Source of the DNA: Solirubrobacteraceae bacterium
GTDB taxonomy: Bacteria > Actinomycetota > Thermoleophilia > Solirubrobacterales > Solirubrobacteraceae
Assembly: GCA_016462245.1 (NCBI GenBank)
Contig: JAEMTR010000109.1
Location: 1-5,114 of the forward strand
Length of the DNA: 5,114 nt
Reading direction: 5' to 3'
Below the pieces are notes generated by a model. It was not told where the DNA came from and ran no database searches. It was given only the letters and a program-made list of their open reading frames with translations. Made by a program: the position numbers and the translations under genes. This document shows, piece by piece, positions 1 to 4,948 of this stretch. The number at the start of each line of letters is the position of its first letter. The first letter of the stretch is position 1.

Positions 1-2067
1 ACGGCCGATCGCTTCGGCAGCTTCATCTTCCAGAACGTTGCCGCCGGCAGTGGCTACAAGGTGCGCGGCGCCAGCACGACGCGCGCGTTCAAGGTGCTGA
101 GCTCGAAGTCGAACCCGCCGGCAGCCTACTTCCGCGGGATCAAGCTCAAGCAGGGGCTCAACTACGTCAAGGTTCGCGACGGCATCGAGATTGCGATGAC
201 AGTTCGCCTTCCGGCCGGCAAGAAGCTCAGCGATGGCCCATTCCCGACGATCATTGAGTACTCCGGTTACCAAACAGCGGCGCCGAACGATTTGCTCAGC
301 GCGCTCAACGGTAAGGATCCGCTCGCACCGGCCACTTCAACCGCGGTCGGCTCTCTAATCGCGCCACTGCTCGACTTCGCTGTCGTCAGCGTTCAGATGC
401 GCGGCTCCGGCTGCTCCGGCGGCGCCTTCGACCACTTCGGCCTGCCAACGACCTTCGACGGCTACGACGCCGTTGAGACGGTCGGTGCGCAGTCTTGGGT
501 CAAGGGCGGCAAGGTTGGGATGGGCGGTATCTCCTTCTCCGGCATCACGCAGCTCTTCACGGCCGGCACGCAGCCACCGCACCTCGCAGCGATCGCTCCG
601 ATGTCTGTTACCGACGACACCTACACGGCAACCGGTTACCCGGGTGGAATCAACAACACCGGCTTCGCGCTCTCGTGGGTCAAAGAGCGGATGTCCGACG
701 CTGAGCCGGCACCGGAGGGCGGCCAGCCTTGGGCCAAGGCGCTCGTCGCCGCTGGTGACAAGAACTGCATCGCCAACCAGAGGCTTCGCCTCCAGACGCG
801 CGACGCCATCAAGGTAATCGACGCGAACCCGTTCCGCACACCGGGCGAGTTTGACCAGCGCTCGGCGGCAGCCTGGATGAGCAAGATCAAGGTGCCGACC
901 TTCCTGATCGGTCAGTTCCAGGACGAGCAGACAGGCGGCCACTTCGCCCAGAGCCTCGGCCTGCTGGCGAAGAACCCGAACGTCTGGATAACGCTGCAGA
1001 ACGGCGTCCACGCCGATTCGCTCGGGCCGTCAACGTTCACGCGATGGGTTGACTTCCTCAACCTCTTCGTCGCTGACAGGATCCCGAAGATCTCACCGAC
1101 CGTTCTGGGGCTAGGCGATCAGCTCTACAAGCTGCTTGCCGACGCACCTGCGGCGCCCGTATTGCAGTCGCGCTTCGCTTCGATGACGAACGTGGCAGCG
1201 GCAAAGGCGCGCTTCAAGAAGGATCCGCGCGTCCGCCTCTTGATGGATAACGGCGCTGGGCCCCAAGGGCTCGGTTCAATCGGCGCGACTTGGGAGCTTG
1301 GTTACAACGCTTGGCCGATCCGCGAGGTCAAGCCAGCCACCTACTACCTCGGTGCTGGTGGCGCGTTAACTCCGACCAAGCCGAGCGCATCGAGCAGCGC
1401 CAGCTACACCGCCGACCCGGCTGCTCGCCCGCTGCAGACGCTTTACGGCAAGGGTGCAGGCGACGACTGGAAGGCTCAGCCGCGCTACGACTGGGCACCG
1501 CTAGCTGCCGACAAGGGTGTTGGCTTTACGACCGCGGCGCTGGGCAAGGACATGATCCTCGCAGGCTCTTCAAGTCTTGATCTCTATCTAAAGAGCAGCG
1601 CCAATGACACCGACCTCCAGGTCACGATCAGCGAAGTGCGCCCTGATGGCCAGGAGACGTACATCCAGAACGGTTGGCTGCGCGCATCGCATCGCAAGCT
1701 CGACGCCAAGCGCTCAACGGCGGTTGATCCGTTCCCGACGCACCTGAAGAAGGACGCGGCGTCGCTTCCGGCCGGCGCGTTTACGCTCGTACGCGTGCCG
1801 ATCTTCCCTGTCGCGCACGCCTTCCGTGCCGGCTCGAAGATCCGCGTCACCGTTCAGGCCGTCGGCGGCGATCGGCCGATCTGGAAGTTCAAGACGCTCG
1901 ACACCGGTTCGACGCTAAACACGATTTCGCTCGGTGGAGCTCAGGCTTCGAAGTTGGTGCTCTCTGCCGTCGCCGGTTCGACCGCCAAGGGAACGCCGCT
2001 GCCAGCACCGACCGCGCTGCGCGGCCAGCCGACGCGCCGTTACCTAGCTGCCAGCAACGGCGGCTGA
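1..2067 (+). CDS. CocE/NonD family hydrolase (S15-type alpha/beta hydrolase), 5' end outside window
   Basis: Seen: the frame is open from base 1 to TGA at 2065-2067, giving 688 visible codons. The GTG at 61 lies inside this open frame, so it is not the likely start. Visible residues 1-35 (GSFIFQNVAAGSGYKVR) look like the end of the small beta domain that often precedes actinobacterial CocE-like enzymes. The hydrolase core follows (RDGIEIAMTVRLP, then PTIIEYSGY at 82-90, where a Tyr usually helps form the oxyanion hole). The nucleophile motif GISFSG has Ser178 (bases 532-534). Asp308 in GQFQDEQTG (922-924) and His337 in NGVHADS (1009-1011) fit the other triad positions. Residues about 518-630 (LDLYLKSSANDTDLQVTISEVR) match the C-terminal PepX_C jelly-roll. 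Known: this family hydrolyses esters, amides or X-Pro peptides. The substrate cannot be told here, and secretion cannot be judged because the N-terminus is missing. It converges on PASTA copy A with an 85-bp gap. Confidence 0.93.
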   Translation, partial: TADRFGSFIFQNVAAGSGYKVRGASTTRAFKVLSSKSNPPAAYFRGIKLKQGLNYVKVRDGIEIAMTVRLPAGKKLSDGPFPTIIEYSGYQTAAPNDLLSALNGKDPLAPATSTAVGSLIAPLLDFAVVSVQMRGSGCSGGAFDHFGLPTTFDGYDAVETVGAQSWVKGGKVGMGGISFSGITQLFTAGTQPPHLAAIAPMSVTDDTYTATGYPGGINNTGFALSWVKERMSDAEPAPEGGQPWAKALVAAGDKNCIANQRLRLQTRDAIKVIDANPFRTPGEFDQRSAAAWMSKIKVPTFLIGQFQDEQTGGHFAQSLGLLAKNPNVWITLQNGVHADSLGPSTFTRWVDFLNLFVADRIPKISPTVLGLGDQLYKLLADAPAAPVLQSRFASMTNVAAAKARFKKDPRVRLLMDNGAGPQGLGSIGATWELGYNAWPIREVKPATYYLGAGGALTPTKPSASSSASYTADPAARPLQTLYGKGAGDDWKAQPRYDWAPLAADKGVGFTTAALGKDMILAGSSSLDLYLKSSANDTDLQVTISEVRPDGQETYIQNGWLRASHRKLDAKRSTAVDPFPTHLKKDAASLPAGAFTLVRVPIFPVAHAFRAGSKIRVTVQAVGGDRPIWKFKTLDTGSTLNTISLGGAQASKLVLSAVAGSTAKGTPLPAPTALRGQPTRRYLAASNGG

Positions 2068-2090
2068 GGCGCCCGTCGTCGCGCGCCGGT

Positions 2091-2151
2091 CAGCAGGCTA
2101 ACTGCCGCTGACCGCACGCGCGACGCCCGAAGGCTGCGTGCTTAGCTGCTG
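2091..2151 (-). terminator. Structured 3' element, copy A (hairpin between convergent genes)
   Basis: Starting one base beyond the stop codon of PASTA copy A, the minus-strand RNA can fold into a nested hairpin. The outer arms are CAGCAG/CTGCTG (2146-2151 with 2091-2096), followed by CTAA/TTAG. An inner stem is GCACGC/GCGTGC (2136-2141 with 2114-2119), and the apex is GCC-TTCG-GGC (2134-2125), a UUCG-type tetraloop. There is no U-tract, so this is not a textbook intrinsic terminator, although U-poor terminators are common in GC-rich actinobacteria. Because cocE ends at 2067 on the other strand, it may serve both genes. A weaker GGCGC/GCGCC stem (2068-2072 with 2083-2087) follows the cocE stop directly. 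The same 61 bases recur without change at 3599-3659. Confidence 0.55.
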
Positions 2152-2152
2152 A

Positions 2153-3421
2153 CTACTGAACTCGGCAGGTGATCGTGATCACCAGCGTTACCGGGCCGGT
2201 GAGGTCGGACGTCTCGGTCGTGGCGTAGTACGAGTTGGTGTTCGAGCTCGGGCCGTCTGCATCGCCCTGGGCGGTTATCTGTGCTTCGCTATCGCCTTCT
2301 TCGCCTTGGAGGACCGCATTGCCGTTGCCGCCTGGGCACTGGCTTGCGCGCCAAGTGACGGTGTAGGTCTTAGTCTCATCCTCGTCTAGGTTCCACTGCT
2401 TGACGATCGAGCTTGGCCCCGGCGGAACCGGCTTCGGCTTCGGCGGCGTTGGCGTTGGCGTTGGCGTCGGCCTCGGCCTCGGCCTCGGCCTCTTGAACTT
2501 GCCGATTGTCAGAGCGACGTTGGTGCCCTCGAGCGCCCTGCTGCCGGCGCCCGGTGACATTGCCAGCACAATCCCGTTCTGCGAGCGCCTGGTGACAGTT
2601 CTCGTCGCGTAGACGGCGTCAAACCCTGCGTTCTGGAGTGTCCTGTCGCCCCGTGCCTGAGTCTGGCCGACGACATTAGGCACCCTGACCCTCTTCGGTG
2701 CTTGATTGATCGTGACCTGGACGCTGGAGCCAACGGTGGCGCTTACGCCGCTACTGGGATCTTGCGCCCGCACTTTCCCTAGGTTCTTGCTTGACGCTTG
2801 GTAGCTGTGGTCAACGCGGAAACCGGCGTTCGCCAGCGCCGTATCGGCGCTTCCCTCGGTTAGGCCAACCACGTTGGGAACCTTCTCCTGCTGGGCACCC
2901 TTCGAGATCTTCAGCGTTACTTTTGTGTTCTTCTCGAGATCGCTGCCAGAGCTTGGCGTGGTGCCAGTAGCGAAGCCCGCCTCGTGGGCGGAGCTGTAAA
3001 CCTCAACGATTTTTGCCCTGAAACCGGCCTCACGGATCTCCTGCTCGGCGCGGTCGGCGGGGTCACCGGCCACATTGGGGACAATTCCGTCGCCGGGGCC
3101 GTTGGAGACAGTCAGCGCAACTGCATCGCTGGTGCTCTGCTCGGTGCCGCCGACAGGATCTTGGCTAAGGATTTCGTCCTTGCCTTGCTTGTCGGTGACG
3201 CGCTTGACGGTCGACTTGAAGCCCTTGTCGCCGAGCATCTGCTGGCCTACGGCGAGCGTCTGGTTGACGGTGTTGGGGACCTCTTCCGTCGAGTCGCCGC
3301 AGCCGCTGACGAGCAGCGCGAAGCTAACGGCGAGCGCTGCGATTGCCGCGAGCATCAGCGCTGTGCGCGAACGGGCTGGCTTGGAATATGACCGGTTAGG
3401 GACGATGACGGGAGTTTTCAT
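2153..3421 (-). CDS. PASTA-repeat lipoprotein, copy A (four PASTA domains, Pro-rich stalk, unknown C-terminal domain)
   Basis: A 422-aa protein predicted to be lipid-anchored outside the cell. Residues 1-22 are a basic n-region, 23-40 are hydrophobic (LAAIAALAVSFALL), and VSGC is a lipobox with Cys41 as the lipidated residue. Four PASTA domains follow at about 48-108, 113-175, 180-240 and 246-308, each opening with a VPN motif and carrying a central Gly-Phe. Residues 309-338 form a Pro/Arg/Thr/Lys stalk. Residues 339-422 form a beta-rich C-terminal domain with Cys362 and Cys419, possibly disulfide-bonded, which I do not recognise. Known: PASTA domains bind peptidoglycan fragments or aid assembly in Ser/Thr kinases and PBPs; no kinase or transpeptidase domain is present here. 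The binding role is inference. Start: ATG at 3421 is chosen because its first codons and 18 bases upstream match copy B. No SD is visible, but TACTAA sits 7-12 bases upstream. It is a tandem paralogue of 3661-4887. Confidence 0.9.
   Translation of the reverse strand: MKTPVIVPNRSYSKPARSRTALMLAAIAALAVSFALLVSGCGDSTEEVPNTVNQTLAVGQQMLGDKGFKSTVKRVTDKQGKDEILSQDPVGGTEQSTSDAVALTVSNGPGDGIVPNVAGDPADRAEQEIREAGFRAKIVEVYSSAHEAGFATGTTPSSGSDLEKNTKVTLKISKGAQQEKVPNVVGLTEGSADTALANAGFRVDHSYQASSKNLGKVRAQDPSSGVSATVGSSVQVTINQAPKRVRVPNVVGQTQARGDRTLQNAGFDAVYATRTVTRRSQNGIVLAMSPGAGSRALEGTNVALTIGKFKRPRPRPRPTPTPTPTPPKPKPVPPGPSSIVKQWNLDEDETKTYTVTWRASQCPGGNGNAVLQGEEGDSEAQITAQGDADGPSSNTNSYYATTETSDLTGPVTLVITITCRVQ
2429..2491 (-). 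repeat. Hexanucleotide repeats encoding the dipeptide stalk of copy A
   Basis: Twenty-one codons (residues 311-331 of copy A) are built from 6-bp units: four AGG-CCG (Arg-Pro), four ACG-CCN (Thr-Pro), one extra CCG, then two AAG-CCG (Lys-Pro). The units read in frame, so slippage would add or remove whole Xaa-Pro dipeptides. Copy B has a shorter, differently built stalk at the same place. Confidence 0.85.
3041..3277 (-). repeat. 237-bp tract identical to 4507-4743 (PASTA 1 plus start of PASTA 2)
   Basis: I compared the two copies base by base. Every position from 3041 to 3277 equals 4507 to 4743, covering codons 49-127 with no silent difference. The first mismatches are at 3278/4744 (GTC versus GTT, codon 48) and 3040/4506 (GAG versus CAG, codon 128). 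The remaining aligned codons of residues 1-308 carry 44 amino-acid changes plus many silent ones. Confidence 0.95.
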
Positions 3422-3439
3422 AGGTGTTTAGTACCACGT
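3422..3439 (-). promoter_or_regulatory. Conserved 18-bp leader with leaderless-type -10, copy A
   Basis: The 18 bases next to the start codon are identical to those of copy B (4888-4905), after which the two copies differ sharply. On the minus strand TACTAA (3433-3428) occupies -12 to -7 relative to the A of ATG. That is where a -10 box would sit if transcription began at the ATG itself. No purine-rich SD precedes the ATG. A leaderless mRNA is therefore the simplest reading, but it is inference. No convincing -35 is seen in this copy. Confidence 0.45.
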
Positions 3440-3459
3440 AGCGAGGCGAATCCGTTTAA

Positions 3460-3481
3460 TGCGGTGGCCGCGGCCATTGCA
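3460..3481. promoter_or_regulatory. Imperfect dyad around TGGCCGCGGCCA, copy A
   Basis: A perfect 12-bp palindrome TGGCCGCGGCCA (3465-3476) is flanked by TGC on the left (3460-3462) and GCA on the right (3479-3481), giving a 22-bp imperfect inverted repeat. It occupies the place in the divergent spacer where copy B has a different dyad with the same TGC...GCA ends. It may be a degenerate or altered operator; chance is possible in GC-rich DNA. Confidence 0.3.
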
Positions 3482-3503
3482 GCCGGGAATGAAGGCTTGC
3501 CGA

Positions 3504-3584
3504 ATGAGCACAATCCTCGTAGTCGCAACCCCAAAAGATTCAGGACGGAAAAGTTGGCGAAGCGGTCTCCGAGCTGACGCTCGT
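3504..3584 (+). pseudogene. Truncated, frameshifted 5' remnant of the ABM-domain gene
   Basis: From ATG 3504 the DNA matches the first 80 bp of the intact ABM gene at 4949, including an almost unchanged start (MSTILVVAT). One extra A in the run near 3533-3536 shifts the frame, so the protein changes after residue 9. The homology then stops at the duplication junction (3578-3584) and runs into the 3' hairpin block of PASTA copy B. The shifted frame stays open to 3653, giving a chimeric 49-codon reading frame with no domain sense. A weak SD-like GAAGG (3491-3495) remains upstream. I read it as a dead by-product of the duplication. Confidence 0.85.
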
Positions 3585-3598
3585 CGTCGCGCGCCGGC

Positions 3599-3659
3599 CA
3601 GCAGGCTAACTGCCGCTGACCGCACGCGCGACGCCCGAAGGCTGCGTGCTTAGCTGCTG
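3599..3659 (-). terminator. Structured 3' element, copy B
   Basis: All 61 bases match 2091-2151, with the same nested hairpin: CAGCAG/CTGCTG outer arms, GCACGC/GCGTGC inner stem and a GCC-TTCG-GGC apex on the minus strand. It begins one base past the TAA of PASTA copy B. The block extends leftward to 3582 with one further mismatch (2090/3598). It likely ends or stabilises the copy B transcript. No U-tract is present. Confidence 0.55.
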
Positions 3660-3660
3660 G

Positions 3661-4887
3661 TTACTGAACCAGGCAGGTGATCGTGATCACCAGTGTTACT
3701 GGGCTGGTGAGGTCGGATGTTGTTGTTGTCGCGTAGTACGCGTTGTCGGTCGGCTGCCCTTGAGCGGTGATCTGTGCTCCGCTCATAGCGCTGCCGCCGC
3801 CATTGCCTTGTAGGACTGCGTTGCCCTTGCCTCCTGAGCAAGTGCCCGCGCCCCACGTCAGCGTGTAGGTCTTGGTCTGATCGGCCTGCAGGTTGTACTG
3901 CTTGACGATCGAGCTTGGCCCTGGTGGCGGAACCGGCGGAACCGGCGGGGTTGGCTGGTTGTACTTGCCGATTGTCAGCGCAACGTTGGTGCCCTGCAGC
4001 ACCTTGCTGCCGGAACCCGGCGACATCGCCAGCACAATCCCATCCTGCGAGCGGTTGGTGACGATCCGCGTCGCGTAGACGGCGTCAAGGCCAGCGTTCT
4101 GCAGTGTCCTGTCGCCTTGTGATTGCGTCTGCCCGACAGCGTTAGGAACCGTGACCTTCTTCGGTGCTTGATCGATCGTTATCTGAACGCTCGATCCGAT
4201 GCTGGCGCTTCCGCCGCTGCTGGGATCTTGCGCCAGAACTTTGCCTGGGCTCTTGCTTGACACCTGGTAGCTGTGGTCAACGCGGAAGCCGGCGTTCGTC
4301 AGCGCCGTGTCGGCGCTTCCCTCGGTTAGGCCAACCACGTTGGGAACCTTCACCTGCTGGGCGCCCTTCGAGATCTTCAGCGTGACTTTGGTGTCCTTCT
4401 CAACGTCGCTGCCGGAAGTAGGGGTAGTACCAACGGCAAATCCGGCCTGATGGGCGGAGCTGTAAACCTCGACGACCACTGGCTTGAAACCAGCATCGCG
4501 GATCTGCTGCTCGGCGCGGTCGGCGGGGTCACCGGCCACATTGGGGACAATTCCGTCGCCGGGGCCGTTGGAGACAGTCAGCGCAACTGCATCGCTGGTG
4601 CTCTGCTCGGTGCCGCCGACAGGATCTTGGCTAAGGATTTCGTCCTTGCCTTGCTTGTCGGTGACGCGCTTGACGGTCGACTTGAAGCCCTTGTCGCCGA
4701 GCATCTGCTGGCCTACGGCGAGCGTCTGGTTGACGGTGTTGGGAACCGTCGCGGTTGTGTCGCCGCAGCCGCTGACGAGCAGCGCGAAGCTGACGGCAAG
4801 CGCTGCGATTGCCGCGAGCATCAGCGTGGTGCGCGAGCGGCCTGGCTTGGAAGATGAGTGGTTAGAGGCGATGACGGGAGTTTTCAT
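3661..4887 (-). CDS. PASTA-repeat lipoprotein, copy B (four PASTA domains, Pro-rich stalk, unknown C-terminal domain)
   Basis: A 408-aa tandem paralogue of copy A, aligned without gaps over residues 1-308 with 44 differences. It has the same n-region and hydrophobic segment, and lipobox VSGC with Cys41. PASTA domains lie at about 48-108, 113-175, 180-240 and 246-308. The stalk (about 309-326) is shorter than in copy A and is Pro/Val-rich (PPVPPVPP) rather than Arg/Thr/Lys-Pro. The C-terminal domain (327-408) keeps the landmarks IVKQ, KTYT, GNAVLQG, AQITAQG, YYATT, SDLT and the two cysteines (Cys350, Cys405). Expected location is the outer face of the membrane, reaching into the wall; a role in binding peptidoglycan is inferred from PASTA domains only. 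The gene is divergent from the ABM gene with a 61-bp gap. ATG at 4887 has no SD, but TACTAA lies at -12 to -7. Confidence 0.9.
   Translation of the reverse strand: MKTPVIASNHSSSKPGRSRTTLMLAAIAALAVSFALLVSGCGDTTATVPNTVNQTLAVGQQMLGDKGFKSTVKRVTDKQGKDEILSQDPVGGTEQSTSDAVALTVSNGPGDGIVPNVAGDPADRAEQQIRDAGFKPVVVEVYSSAHQAGFAVGTTPTSGSDVEKDTKVTLKISKGAQQVKVPNVVGLTEGSADTALTNAGFRVDHSYQVSSKSPGKVLAQDPSSGGSASIGSSVQITIDQAPKKVTVPNAVGQTQSQGDRTLQNAGLDAVYATRIVTNRSQDGIVLAMSPGSGSKVLQGTNVALTIGKYNQPTPPVPPVPPPGPSSIVKQYNLQADQTKTYTLTWGAGTCSGGKGNAVLQGNGGGSAMSGAQITAQGQPTDNAYYATTTTSDLTSPVTLVITITCLVQ
3926..3952 (-). repeat. Three 9-bp repeats in the stalk of copy B
   Basis: GGCGGAACC occurs at 3926-3934 and 3935-3943, followed by the variant GGCGGGGTT at 3944-3952 (plus-strand reading). 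On the coding strand these give Pro-Pro-Val type triplets, in contrast to the Xaa-Pro dipeptide units of copy A. Confidence 0.75.
4507..4743 (-). repeat. 237-bp tract identical to 3041-3277
   Basis: Partner of the identical tract in copy A. It covers codons 49-127: all but the first codon of PASTA 1, the inter-domain linker and the first ~15 residues of PASTA 2. The edges do not fall on domain borders at the downstream end. Confidence 0.95.
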
Positions 4888-4905
4888 AGGTGTTTAGTAC
4901 CACGT
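4888..4905 (-). promoter_or_regulatory. Conserved 18-bp leader with leaderless-type -10, copy B
   Basis: Identical to 3422-3439. TACTAA on the minus strand (4899-4894) lies at -12 to -7 from the ATG. A possible -35, TTAGCA (four of six matches to TTGACA), sits 18 bp further upstream inside the dyad at 4918-4934. If that promoter is real, a protein on the dyad would cover its -35 box. Confidence 0.45.
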
Positions 4906-4917
4906 GGCGGGCCTTAT

Positions 4918-4934
4918 TGCTAATCGCATTAGCA
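4918..4934. promoter_or_regulatory. Perfect 17-bp inverted repeat between divergent genes (candidate operator)
   Basis: TGCTAAT-CGC-ATTAGCA has two perfect 7-bp arms around a 3-bp centre, lying in the 61-bp gap between PASTA copy B and the ABM gene. Such AT-rich dyads in GC-rich surroundings are typical of sites for dimeric repressors (MarR, TetR or similar types). No regulator gene is in the window, so the cognate protein is unknown. The site lies 14 bp upstream of the ABM start codon and overlaps the possible -35 of the PASTA gene. Confidence 0.5.
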
Positions 4935-4948
4935 GTAGGCTGCCAGCT

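Larger units (their letters stand above)
2070..3584. repeat. Tandem segmental duplication, unit A
   Basis: Left unit of a direct duplication. In order it holds the 3' hairpin block, the PASTA gene (minus), the upstream region and the first ~81 bp of an ABM gene (plus). The same order recurs at 3578-5028. Unit A is about 64 bp longer, from a longer stalk, an indel in the C-terminal domain and a longer divergent spacer. The left boundary lies at CGCCCGT (2070-2076), just after the cocE stop; the right boundary is the junction CGCTCGT (3578-3584). Confidence 0.9.

Noticed and set aside
355..1011. 218-codon open frame on the minus strand inside the hydrolase gene
   Set aside because: It lies wholly antisense to a clear CocE-like gene with triad motifs; its protein has no recognisable domain and is rich in Arg, Ala and Val, as expected from reading GC-rich codons backwards.
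61..2067. GTG at 61 as the start of the hydrolase
   Set aside because: The frame is open from base 1, and the upstream codons (GSFIFQNVAAGSGYK) continue a plausible domain, so the gene starts outside the window.
2984..3391. 135-codon plus-strand frame inside PASTA copy A, with a similar 135-codon frame at 4450-4857 in copy B
   Set aside because: Apparent conservation between the two is explained by the duplication and the identical 237-bp tract. Both are antisense to well-supported lipoprotein genes and have no domain sense.
3460..3481. CRISPR or phage attachment site among the dyads of the spacers
   Set aside because: There is no regular repeat-spacer array, no integrase or tRNA gene nearby, and the short dyads are better explained as operator-like sites or chance.
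3428..3625. 65-codon minus-strand frame upstream of PASTA copy A
   Set aside because: It runs antisense across the ABM remnant and the junction, has no partner in unit B and has no recognisable features.
3459..3653. 64-codon plus-strand frame in the gap between the PASTA genes
   Set aside because: It is the frameshifted ABM remnant read through the duplication junction into the hairpin block; nothing beyond the first nine ABM codons looks like protein.
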